Source: Odontocerum albicorne (taxonomy: Eukaryota; Arthropoda; Insecta; Trichoptera; Odontoceridae). From it: a stretch of 64,000 nt of DNA. Position numbers and translations under genes: made by a program. Within the stretch, counting starts at the first letter, position 1. Every line of letters begins with the position of its first letter. The stretch is from contig OX463846.1 of NCBI GenBank assembly GCA_949825065.1, positions 18,482,421-18,546,420 on the forward strand, in the 5' to 3' direction. A model generated the notes under the pieces. That model was given only the letters and a program-made list of their open reading frames with translations. It did no database searches and was not told the DNA's origin. Of the stretch, positions 31,915 through 42,680 are shown piece by piece.

Positions 31915-32345
31915 CATTAAGATTCTCTTTTAAATTTTCTAAAACAATTTTGATAAGCTACATGTCTCTCGTTTAACCCTGAGAGATCGGCGCACTGCTA
32001 TAGCAGTGGAAGAAATTTGTTCTACCCTTGTATTAAAAAATGAATATCATTCATTTAGAATACAAGGGTACATATTCTAAAATATATTTATGTTGTAAAA
32101 ATATTTGTTTTTTGTCTTTTTGTTGTTTAAAATAAATATTTATCACGAATGTCCGAATCGTAAATATATCTCAGCACTAGATAGACAATTATATTTTTTC
32201 TCGTAGCGCTCTCAGGGTTAAATATAACACTATGATAGCTGACATACTAATCAACACGGCCATCAAAGTAAAGGACGTATGCTATATAATGAGACATTTA
32301 CCTAAAAGCCCATAAATGTTAAGAAAATCTTACACGTGTATGAAT
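31915..32345. repeat. Dispersed duplicate, copy interrupted by MITE
   Basis: Partner of 30465-30660. The match runs 31915-31976, breaks at TTAA, and resumes at 32218 with ACACTATGATAGCTGACATA. The interruption is the MITE at 31977-32217. Confidence 0.75.
31977..32217. mobile_element. piggyBac-type MITE (241 bp, TTAA-flanked)
   Basis: Flanked by TTAA at 31973-31976 and 32218-32221. Termini are CCCTGAGAG and its exact complement CTCTCAGGG, then roughly similar GCGC blocks. TTAA target duplication plus a CCC-starting inverted repeat is diagnostic of the piggyBac superfamily. There is no coding sequence. Internally it holds the palindrome CACTGCTATAGCAGTG and a long hairpin at 32024-32069 (ACCCTTGTATT against AATACAAGGGT, with inner AATGAAT against ATTCATT). 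The unfilled related site at 30465-30660 independently supports the insertion. Confidence 0.88.
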
Positions 32346-32470
32346 AGGCTTAAACTGTTATTTTGATAGATTGGTTTGTGTAACCTATCGATGTTTAATT
32401 TTCAAGGTAGTAGTATAACAACTGATTTAAAAAGGCACAATTTTCTTCAAACAAATGTTTCACTATATGT

Positions 32471-32800
32471 AAGGACCTCCTTAACTTAGCTGGTTAGACT
32501 CTGGCATTCCACCTGGGTGATCCAGGTTCGATTGTTACCAAAAAAAGTATTTAAAAAAGATAACCGGCCTGGTTACAGAATTCGTTTGGTTACAGTGCTC
32601 ACACGCGCTAGACGTGTGCGAGTGTTATCCCCTATCCACGTGCAGTAGCATTTTCAACACATGCGATTACGAACTGTAACTAACTTACCTAATCTACTAG
32701 TTCTTAAATCGAAGTCTCGATTACTTTGATTGAAGACAATATTGTCTACCAGTCACGCTCTTTATCATGCCCGTATCGGCAATTAGGATACGTTAAACCA
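32471..32800 (+). mobile_element. tRNA-derived SINE, family B (copy 1)
   Basis: Head: TTAGCTGGTTAGACTC (A box) and AGGTTCGATTGTT (B box). Body: GGTTACAGAATTCGTTTGGT, GTTATCCCCTATCCACGTGC, AGTAGCATTTTCAACACATG. Tail: GAAGACAATATTGTCTACCA and ATCGGCAATTAGGATACGTT. It is the longest copy of the family, about 330 bp, matching 53455-53725 (minus) and 63315-63625. Confidence 0.75.
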
Positions 32801-33514
32801 TACTATATGAGTTAATTAATTAAGTAAAAAAAGGTTACCATTTTTAATCAGTTATACAAATTAACACAGTCAAATTTCTTAATTTACTAAGTTACATTTT
32901 ATGTGTATAAAGAAAAAACACTAAAATTGATTTCCTTAAAATATAAACAATCATTCTGTATAAGCAACATATTATAAAGCATTTTTCGTTTTATATAATA
33001 TATTCCACGGCTGTTTTTGAGAAAATATCGTGAAATATTGAAAGTACTCAACTTCGGTTTTATGCTGGTCAGCGAAATGATTTGATTATTCCAACCAGCT
33101 GTGGTAGAAATGAATCAGAAAATGGAAACCATAAAAGTTGATTGAATTAATCCGATAGAAAGAGTCAACATTGTGTTCGCATGTTTTAAAATACGGTAAT
33201 TCATTTCACTATATATTTCAATCACAACTTGCTTTTACCAACTACATGGTGAGCACAATTTAAATGAAGTTAATTTAAAATATTATTTATTATTTAAAAA
33301 TAACTTTATTTCAGTTGTATAACTTGCTAATATAATTATACTCCAAAAAAGATTTGCAAAAGATACATAATACTCCTTCATAAAGTTAAAATGAAGAGAC
33401 GCCTACTAAGACTAGAAATAAACAAAAGTCGTTATGGTGGATCGATTCGATCGGAGCTATTCGAGACTGACAAGAAGTAATACATAAAGGAATTACAAAG
33501 AAGTCAACATTTTT
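32801..33514. other. Unassigned AT-rich DNA
   Basis: Nothing recognised. Confidence 0.45.
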
Positions 33515-34100
33515 TTCTACTAAGGTGATCTCATTTCGAAGAATGAATGTTTTAAATCAGAGATTCGGAGAAAAGCAAGAATAGCAAAATCAGCTGTGAC
33601 AAGTGGGACAAAGAAATGGGCTAACCGGTCTTTGCTCACAAAAACAGAATTCCGTCTTATAAAATCTCTATTATTCTTCATTACACTGTGTAGAGTGGAA
33701 ACGTGAGGGATGAAAAATAATAAAAAAATCATAACAGGTTCCTTTCGATGTGGTGTCGAAAGCGATATAGTTTTATGAACCAAAAGACTCGCCAACATTC
33801 TAATTGTCCAAAAATTCCAACAACATGCAGGAAAATAATTATAACATACTTTGTGCGTGTTTTCAGACGGAATACAGATAGCCTGGTGAACTTGGGGACC
33901 ACGTAGACATTGAAAGGAAAGCAAGACAAAGGAAAGTGTCCTATGAGGTTGACGGATCAAGCAAAAGGGTAAACGGGATCTTCTTTGAAAGTTGCATTCA
34001 ACATGGCCCAGGGCTGGGATGGGTGAAAATAAGTGGTGCACCAGGTTCCACACATAGCGGAGGACCACAATGCTTAGCATTGTGTTCGCGATAAAGAAGA
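33515..34100 (+). pseudogene. RTE-like LINE, C-terminal third (second subfamily)
   Basis: The plus strand reads SEIRRKARIAKSAVTSGTKK, WANRSLLTKTEFRLIKSLLF and CRVET (33560-33690), the block after the reverse-transcriptase palm ending at the ESW/ETW motif. Further on, with frame changes: HVDIERKARQRK, PMRLTDQAKG-like text, FNMAQGWDG and RRTTMLSI (about 33900-34080), the counterpart of the S-P-x-R-W-x-D-Q-I block and the terminal M-A-x-D-R-x-x-W region. No intact frame remains. The 186-codon frame on the minus strand (33520-34080) is an antisense shadow of this element. Confidence 0.7.
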
Positions 34101-34532
34101 AGTGATTCTCTTATACTCTCAATAAAGAAGAATATTGTAATGACAGGACTTTGGCCGTTGGTGGTTTCATGGCGTGGAATAGTCTACATCTAAGTGTTAG
34201 AAATAAAGGTAGCACGTGCAGCTTTGGAGAGTTATCATAAAACATTATTAACATTCGAGTATATATGAACATTTTATCCATTTACAACACTCAACCTTGA
34301 GTCGAACGGGGTAAAATCACAATTACATATCAGAAAATCTTATTACAAAGGTTTCTCTGTAACCCCTCTTCCCTGGCCGAGTTTTCTGCTGTTTTCTTAT
34401 CAAATATGTTTCTCTGAATATTTGCAGTTGCGGGAAAATTGTTAATTTAATATCCACAGTCACCACTTTTTTATCCTTACGCTCAATTTATATAAATTTA
34501 TTTTGTTATAGTTTTGATCTGTCAAAAATAAT
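34101..34532. other. Unassigned DNA
   Basis: Nothing recognised. Confidence 0.4.
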
Positions 34533-34605
34533 TAGTTCAGATCTCGAGATAGAGCGCCCTTGAGTCAAGTCCACTCTCTAAACGGGGCAATACAAATTGA
34601 TAACT
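34533..34605 (+). mobile_element. SINE family D fragment
   Basis: GTTCAGATCTCGAG (degraded B box), AGCGCCCTTGAGTCAAGTCC, CTCTAAACGGGGCAATACAA. Collinear with 25800-25885. Confidence 0.55.
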
Positions 34606-36134
34606 CGTCATTATTATTGAAATCAATTCATTAAATTTTATCATCACAACAAAACAAAGTTAAGACCTTCAATGCACAGCATTTTTGTTACACACACGTA
34701 CATTTAAAAATGATTGTATGATCATCACATCAACTATAATCTTATCCATATCAAGATTTATTGCTAATTTCTTTTGAAGCATATTTGATACATCTAATCT
34801 TTAATGAGTTTTTTTAAATATTATCCTTTACCATCATCCCATATGTTCCACCAGGAATATATAGATGCTATAATATGCCTCTATCTAGAGCGGTACATAG
34901 CCCGGTTATTCACGTTTTTGCTAGTCAGGTGGAGACTTTAAATCTCCTTATCACAACACCGATATCAAGTATAGGATGGACGTCCAAGTTGCTAAGTCAT
35001 TTAGGGGCAAATAAATAGCGCAGCTCTTGGTAAAATATCAGGCATCATTATCACCACCTTTAGCGCCTAACGCTTATGGTGGTTATATGTTTCAACTGAG
35101 AGAAACCACTTAATTCATCACATAGTCGTGTCATCTAACATCCATTATTCTACTGAGGCATCTATTTATTTTCAAAACTAAATAATCTTCTATCTTAGGC
35201 CTTGTCAATGTTTAGAGCGGTTTAGTTAAATATAGAGATGTAAATGCCAAACAGACGATACTTGGACTTTAAAATAAACGCTGAAAAGTCACATATAGTT
35301 TTAATTTTTTTTGTTCTATGGGGATGAACATATCAAGTACACATTTACCTTTATTAGTTTCAAATACATCTATTAAATTTTCATATATATCAGTAACCTT
35401 CCGGAGAAATGATGATACTAAAAAATTGGTCGCAATTAATTTATTTTGTTACATGTCGAGAATCTGTTCATGACACGTTACTAAGAAAATCATAAAGGAA
35501 GGATCAGACTCTCAACTCATTTGACTGACCAAATAAATGTTGTTACTGGTACTTCCATAAATCTTGCAATACAGTCTGTATACTTTTCAATATATTGTGA
35601 AAACTTAAACATAAATGACATGCAATCTGCAAATAAACCGTTGATATGTGGGTTTGGAGCTAGCTCATGCACATTCCATAGACAGTGAAAAAAACAATCG
35701 ATTGACATTTGAAAAAATCAGGATTGAGACGCGTCTCTCTGTGATGTGTGTTATAAGAATTTTGTCAAACTTTGATGACAGCACTGACCAGTCAATATAG
35801 TGGAAACAAAAGGACCAGAAATAAAGCACCCAAACAATGCAGTGAACAAGTTATAAAAATATGTGGAGTACTTGTTTCTGTGGACGCTACATCTGTCTTG
35901 TAATAGAAAAGTGTGGTTGATAAGCGTGGAAATCACGATTCTCAGTAATAAAAGACTGACCTAGAAGACGAGCTGCACGATTATTAAGAGAAATATTATC
36001 AGAAGAACATATTCAGTGGGTAAAGAATTCATAGGGAAACACATCCAGGTGATTTTTTTAAAAACAAATGTTTATACTTAGACCACAGTTAAATTGTTTG
36101 AGGCTCTGGTTTTAATTTGACACTCTTTAAAATG
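34606..36134. other. Unassigned DNA
   Basis: Short frames at 35517-35708 and 35751-35936 (minus) have no motifs. The GC-richer part at 34880-35110 is not recognised. Confidence 0.4.
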
Positions 36135-36205
36135 AGTAATTTTATATCCTACATTCACTTCGAGCCCGAAATCTTTTTTTGACCAAGTGTTCTGCCACTG
36201 GACTA
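36135..36205 (-). mobile_element. tRNA-like SINE head
   Basis: On the minus strand TTGGTAGTCCAGTGGCAGAA (A-box-like) is followed by GATTTCGGGCTCGAAGTGAA (B-box-like) at SINE-head spacing. I cannot assign a family from the flanks. Confidence 0.5.
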
Positions 36206-37217
36206 CCAAAATGTTTATGTATTTTTCGGATGCTTCTATACGTAAATGAACATTTATTTGAAAAAGATAAGGTAAACAAAGTTTTTGGTAATATTTTCAA
36301 AATAGATTTTCAATGAAATATGTGGTAGTCTGTGTACAATAAAAGAATAAAGTTCATGTAATATTCTTAAAAGCTTTTGCAATTTTATTATGGCTTGAAT
36401 TAAATTCACCCTGAACGTCATGAAAACTGAACACGTCATTTGTGACAGATTTACTGGTGCATTTAAAGAGAGTGATTTTTAAAATAGAATTTTGCGGGAA
36501 AGAAAAACAAATGAATAATTGACATTGTACGGAACAAAACCTCGTTTAGACCATCTGGATACCTCTGTCAATTATGAAAGCGGACTGTCATGTAGGTTTT
36601 TTTAGTCATCGTATATTTTTACTAGATTTTCCAATCAAATCTTTATATATTTTGTTTTCATTTAAAATAATTTATTTAAGAAGTATTAAAAATTCTTATT
36701 ATTTAACAGTATGCATTTTTAATAATAATCTATTTCTACAATTGATTTTACCAAAGAGATTTTCAACTGTGATTTTAATTTATCGACCGGAAGGTAACAT
36801 ACGAACAAGCGCCTTATTTGTTGGAGTAAAGGAAAAAAATACAAATTTAAAAAAAAGTAATATCGTTAAATATCTCTAACTTAAAATTTCACATGGAATT
36901 TCTTAAAAAAATATAATTAAATAGTTAAATTCTGAAACGAAACTTTTGAACAACTTTTATTTTTTAGCGATACATGTTTGAAACTTAGTAAAACCCAAAT
37001 ATATCGATCCTATCGACATTAAATTTAAAGATTTACTTTGTTAATAAAAGTCAATTTAAACACTTTGGGATAGTTTTAAACATTTTATATTAAACTAGTG
37101 AATACTGTTTCACTGTATAGTTTGGCAAAGCCAGGATGGTGAAATAACTGTTAGTAATTTAAGGATATAAATCAATCAAAGGAGTTTAATTTGATGTCCC
37201 TAAAAATATTTATGTCA
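36206..37217. other. Unassigned AT-rich DNA
   Basis: The 101-codon plus-strand frame at 36574-36879 is rich in Phe, Ile, Leu and Asn, as expected of chance AT-rich frames, and shows no domain. Confidence 0.45.
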
Positions 37218-37275
37218 AAAGCCTATGCCTAAACTTCTAGGGCTCCAAAGCCTATGTCTAAACTTCTAGAGCTCC
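37218..37275. repeat. 29-bp tandem duplication
   Basis: AAAGCCTATGCCTAAACTTC at 37218 recurs at 37247 as AAAGCCTATGTCTAAACTTC. The units differ at two or so positions. Confidence 0.9.
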
Positions 37276-38839
37276 AATGACCACCGAAATATTGTGTCGA
37301 TTTCACGATACGCTTTCATTATTTACTATATATTCTCATCTAATTCATTCACAACCTGCGAACCTTGCCTCTATAGGTATTCATTTAGAGTTAGGTTTAA
37401 ATGTCCTGGATTTGCTAATTCTCCTAATATTTACGGGCCATACTAATCTAGCAAGTTTTTTGGATCTTATTGCGATGCAGTAAGATTTCATATAAATCTT
37501 GTACATTTAAGAATATTTAATAACAAATAACTTTCTTATTCCAGTAATTACATGAATTACTTTGACACTTGTTTCTATCTCTTATCTCGAGGCTCTTCTT
37601 AAGAGATACAGTTATAGTTTGTTACATAAAGAATGCTTAGGTCCAACTGGTGGCATGTTTGATCGTCAATGTGAGATTGATTAACGAGGAGGGATTTTTT
37701 TCCTTTCTATGGTTATCTGTAATATTTCTGAATACATTGTTTTCTTTAACTTTTGTGACATATGCTAAATTTAACTAAGCAAGTACATAAAATATCATTA
37801 AAGTTTTTGTTCTCGTATCCTAGTAAAAAATAAATTAAATCCAAAACTTTTAAGATATATTGTACGTATAATGTTAACTGATGTCCACAACTGTTTTGAA
37901 AAATATCTAGGAAAGGATCTTTTTTTTTAAATTAACGAGAAAATTACTTTTAAATATCTCTTGAAATTTTAATTCAGAGCTTGACGAAAAATAATACTTT
38001 CATAGTGGCTCGGACAACAATAGAATCATCAATATTATTTAAAAGTATGTCCTTCGACATTGAAAGAGAGCTATTTTTATTCAAAGGATATAGGATGACA
38101 GAAGCTTTCTCATATAAAAGCATTGGACTGCGGTAGCAACCTAAACAATGTCTCAACGAGAAAATGATCAAAAGGCGACCAACCCCAAAAATAACCAGTT
38201 GGTCAAAAGTAACATCAGTTTAGTTGAAAGTTTCACAGAATAAAGAACGTTGAAATGATTCCATTTGGGAGTTATTTGAAAAGTTTCACTAACTATAGTT
38301 TTCTCAGATAATACAAGTATGAAAAAGAAATATCGTGAATATTCGCCTTTGTGACTGGAACACCAGTGAATGCGATACGATGTTATGGGAAAATATTTGA
38401 CGCTTATTCCGGATGCTTATCTCACGGAAAATCTATTTTCCAACTTTGTTTTTATGGACTTTATTCCTTATTTTTGTGTACTTAAAGAGAGTTATATCTT
38501 GAAATGCTTAAAATATGTTCCTGGTTTTATTTTTTTATTTAACATAAATAAGAAATACGTTCATATCCATAATAATATTACGATAAGCAAAATAAGTGAT
38601 GCACACTGGATTATCAGAAAGAACCAATGTAGCGTCTCTATCCAATCGAATAGAACATTATATTTATCAAAAAGAGTTTCATTTGAACAAAAAGTTTAAA
38701 TATTCACAAATCTAGAAAATTTGCCAGACTGTTAGATCTTCATTAATAATAATTAATATTTGTTTAGTAGAAAAACTACTACCAAATGTATGTAAAGTTT
38801 CTTATGGCAATTATATTATTTAGCTATAAAAACAATAGA
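37276..38839. other. Unassigned AT-rich DNA
   Basis: Open frames at 37277-37483 and 38370-38699 (109 codons) have no recognisable domain. Confidence 0.45.
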
Positions 38840-39420
38840 GATGTGGAGTGCCTACATGTGGAACAGGATGACGTTTTCATTGTCACTTTGAAGATCCTTT
38901 TTTGTATAAAGTGGTTGATTTTTGTTTTTAAAGAGGCATTTTTGTTAAAGCACGAAGAAAAAATGGACAAGAAGTTGTCATGGGATGTTGTTTTTCTCTC
39001 CGAGAGCGGCCGCCGCAATTCTACAGAAAGAAGTAGACTCTCTCCTCTATGAGAGAAAAGTACAAACCTATCAATAAGGAATATATTACCTTAACATAAA
39101 TTTTTATCAAAGAAAAAAGCTATCAAAACTGAGTGGGGAAGTACCTACCATATATTGTAGAAGGAACGGATTGACGTTTTCCTTGAAGCTTTAAAGATTC
39201 TTTTTTTTGTCTCAGATTATTGATTTTTGTTTTTGCAGAGGCGTCGTCGATATTTCCTCACTAGGTGATGTTATTGTTAAACCTCAATTAAGTCATTTTG
39301 GTGCGATCGCCGAAGTGTTTGTTTAAGTCGTCTTAAGGAAGCTGTTTACCCACCGAGAGAGCACGGCACTATTCCAAGGAAAGAAGTACACACTCTCGAT
39401 TATATTTCTATGCCCTAAAT
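38840..39420. repeat. Diverged local duplication, about 300-bp units
   Basis: Two collinear blocks. Unit 1 (about 38840-39085): GACGTTTTCATTGTCACTTT, GTGGTTGATTTTTGTTTTTA, AGAGGC, GAAAGAAGTAGACTCTCTCC. Unit 2 (about 39150-39420): GACGTTTTCCTTGAAGCTTT, GATTATTGATTTTTGTTTTT, AGAGGC, GGAAAGAAGTACACACTCTC. The element type is unknown. Confidence 0.65.
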
Positions 39421-41334
39421 TACTGTATTTTTTTTTAAAGCTGTAAAAACCGTACAAATGCCAGTGATGTGACACAAAAATAAGTAAATATTATTTAAGC
39501 AACAATCATATAAAGTTTTACAGTGGATTATAGAGCGACTAGAGGTGAAGCCCCTAGTAATTGTTTATTTCCTATGCTTTTATAATTTCAAATAATTTTA
39601 AGCGTCCTTTCTCTCTCGTCAGAATTGTACATAAAACGAAAGCATAGAATTTATAGTGCTGTAACCTGATTACTTCTGTTTTTTTTTGCTGCTATCCCAA
39701 CTACATAATTTTAGTATGCTGCTTAGGTCTATCTTCTGCATCTAAATAATTAGCTTAGGTCTGGTAAGATTCTTGCTAACTAATATCAATAACATTTTCT
39801 TGGATGCTCGACCATCTTTAACTCAGACTCTGAATCTCGTCATTAATCATACGTCCGTCAGCAGAGTCGTGCTTTCGTTACTTTGATTTTAATAAAATGA
39901 CTATGTATGTGTATATACCGTCATTTAAAGAGCAGACTCCCCTTAAGAGCGGTCTAACTCAAGACTCAAACGAATTATCATTGACAAATTGAAAATATAA
40001 AAAAATATATATTACAAAATAAACAGGAAGGTGGCGACTATAGTCATTAGATAAGGCACTTTCTTGTATCTGTATACATTAAGAAAAACATATTTGGTAA
40101 GAAAGTCATGGAAAATATACCAAGATAAAACGTACTTCAAAGAAAGTTTTGTAAATCTTCCGATATGTGATAGTAATAAATTTGGTTTAAGGCGTAGTGT
40201 ATGTGTGTAATGTTTGTATAATATATGAACACTACACACGTATACTACATTATATTATAATCATAAATTTTAATAAAACCTACTAAAAGAGTTGTACTTA
40301 ATAACTTTTTCAAGCTGCACACGCCACCCATATACCATATACAACACTTAGAGGTAGACCATTCCACGGCAAAGACCAGTAATAGAAAAAGCTCCATCAT
40401 TATACCCCACTCTATATATGATATTGTTAGTTGTATCTTTATTTCACTGCGCATATACTGTATCTCAGTGACTGCCTCGTTACATCTTTATGATTCCCTT
40501 CCACTCTTTTAATGAACTTACTGTCTATACTTTGATCTTCCAGACATCTTTGACACCACAGTTCAATAATTTGCCGTCCGTTAACCGATCGTTCTTAAAA
40601 CTGTTATGACTCGCCTCATTTACATATACTAATACTACCTACTAGGCTAAATGACTTAATCGGCCGCTTGCTGTGTCCATTGTGTGTTAAGGTCTGGGTG
40701 TCGCTGGATTCTTTGTAATAGTCGTGTGCAGTAAAACCTAAAGAACTCATTGGCATGTATTAAACACTTCCAGCTAACTTGTAGCTTAAAGAGAAAAAAA
40801 CAACCCATCAACTATGGAATGCAAGTCGTCTCTATAGTAAACATTTTTCGTATTTACTTCGTATTAGAATTGAATATCTCATGTAACAAGTATAAAATAA
40901 TTATTAATGGGTGTTTATTCAGATAGAGTCCCGATACTTCTTGAATAGAATTTAAAAATATTTACTAAACAAGTTTGCTACATAATAATACCACCTTTAA
41001 ATTGAAGTTTGATATATTTTTTTTATTTACTACATTGATATTTTGTTTTGTTTCTAAATTATAAATTAAATATGTTATTGTCCCCCGAATAGCCATAAAC
41101 AATATGTTTTCCATAATTTATGTACCCAAAACACGCAGTTGGTCGTAAACGTCCTGTGTTTAATCACCGAGCAGAATGCGGCACGTATTACTACAGATGC
41201 TTAATTATTAATAAACTTAATTAAACTTTATTATTTGTCCTAATTCCAATACTTGTTACAAAAAAGTACAGGCTGACTTCTTTTTGGATAATCATAATGG
41301 AAAAAAAACTTTTTTACCTTCACCCATATTTTTT
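39421..41334. other. Unassigned AT-rich DNA
   Basis: Frames at 40012-40239 and 40245-40454 (minus) show no motif. Nothing else recognised. Confidence 0.45.
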
Positions 41335-41605
41335 TTATTAAACAAAGTAAATTATTGTACAAACGTTTGTCAAGGCTATACCTATATACAAATTTATTAC
41401 TTAACTAATCTTAATTATATGTTATAATTTATGAACTTACTTAATCTTATTTTCCTACATATCATTTTATTTTATTTATTCAATCTTAATATATGAGATC
41501 TTAGAAATAATTAACACCTACATACTACTTATAACTAGATAACAATTCTTACACTAATTATTTAGCAAAAACAAGTCCACTCGTTCAGGCTACTTGTATT
41601 CCATC
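41335..41605 (-). mobile_element. LINE 3' end, second copy (inverted)
   Basis: Closely matches 14141-14420 in reverse orientation. It begins with the poly-T equivalent of the tail near 41335, contains AGGCTATACCTATATACAAA and CTTATAACTAGATAACAATT, and ends CGTTCAGGCTACTTGTATTC. The element continues for perhaps 250 bp further (to about 41850) in a GC-richer segment absent from the truncated 14.1-kb copy, which is probably the next part of the LINE. Confidence 0.8.
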
Positions 41606-42039
41606 ACATTCACTCAGACCTTGGTCGTCCTAGCTAATACTGTAGGTGGACTAGTCAGGCAACAGATAATGCTTCGGGAGCTTGTGCTTATAACGGAAGG
41701 GTAGGTCGGATTTACTCTTGTAAGCCTCCAGGGCAGTGACTAAGGGATCGCTGTGATTTTGTTGGTTTTATAGAACTTCACGGTCCAAGCGAGGATGTAG
41801 TGTTGAAGGGTTTCTTCTCGCTGTTCGGCACATCGTCTATATGTTTCAACATCATCACCTATATGTTTCAACAGAAACTCAGGGATACCATAAACCCCCT
41901 CCATTCAAGTCAGTCCACAGCAAGCCACTCCCATTTTGACGAGGCATTATTATATTTGACCTTATTAATCGAGCTACAAATTTAAAACCACTGAAATAGG
42001 CATGAAACTCTCAGTCTGTTCTACCACTTGTAGAGGTAA

Positions 42040-42184
42040 CAACAATTTCACATGTATATCGCTCGAATATTGTTATCAGACGAACTCTTTTACCGGAACA
42101 TTTTTTTCTGGTCCATCAAGAATTGAACCTGAAATTCTCGGGTAGAAGTCAAACGTATTGCCAACGATACCACGGAGGTCGCCA
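42040..42184 (-). mobile_element. SINE family B, 5' half
   Basis: Minus strand: GACCTCCGTGGTATCGTTGG (A box), AGGTTCAATTCTTGA (B box), then CCGGTAAAAGAGTTCGTCTG and ATAACAATATTCG. It matches the start of 32471-32800. The 3' half is absent. Confidence 0.65.
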
Positions 42185-42476
42185 ATTTTATACAATTAAA
42201 AATACATGGTCATGACATTGAAACCTATTCAATGCTGAGTGAACAATTATCTAAAAAATAAATTTATAAAAATGAGATTTTGTCAAGGCAAATCAAGATA
42301 ACAGTTTTGTTAGAGTTTAACATACTCTATCTTAAATTATTTCATTACAAGTTAATCAAAACTTACCTATACTATTTATTCTTATACTGTAGAATGAAAT
42401 GTGAGTGTCGATTATGAAAGACTATTAACGAGGAACGTAAATTGAATACAAAATAGAATTAAAATAATATTATATT

Positions 42477-42680
42477 GTTTATAGTTAAGGCATTAACATT
42501 GTGGAGGTTTAAAGACTTTGTTTTTTTTTTTTTTGTCAAACACTGTTTATTCCCTTTTTTGTAACGGTATAACCCTACCGGTTTCAAGGCTTTCACCTCA
42601 TCATCAGGGGAATCTTGTTGGGTTATACCGTTACAAAAAGTAGAATAAACAGTGTTTGATAAAACAAATTACAAGAATTA
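42477..42680. mobile_element. Penelope-like element end, palindromic copy D
   Basis: The left arm (42477-42607) is the 3' end in minus orientation, including the family tail, GTGTTTGAC, AACGGTATAACCCTACCGGT and the complement of CCCCTGATGATGAGG. The right arm (about 42608-42680) is the same end in plus orientation, but it starts at CTTGTTGGGTTATACCGTTA and so lacks the CTGATGA...GAAA segment. Almost no internal sequence separates the arms. Confidence 0.82.

Noticed and set aside
33520..34080. Longest open frame in the window (186 codons, minus strand)
   Set aside because: It is antisense to a decayed RTE-type LINE C-terminus that reads sensibly on the plus strand. The minus-strand protein has no domain.
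36574..36879. 101-codon plus-strand frame
   Set aside because: Composition is that of random AT-rich sequence, with no motif and no neighbouring exon-like segment.
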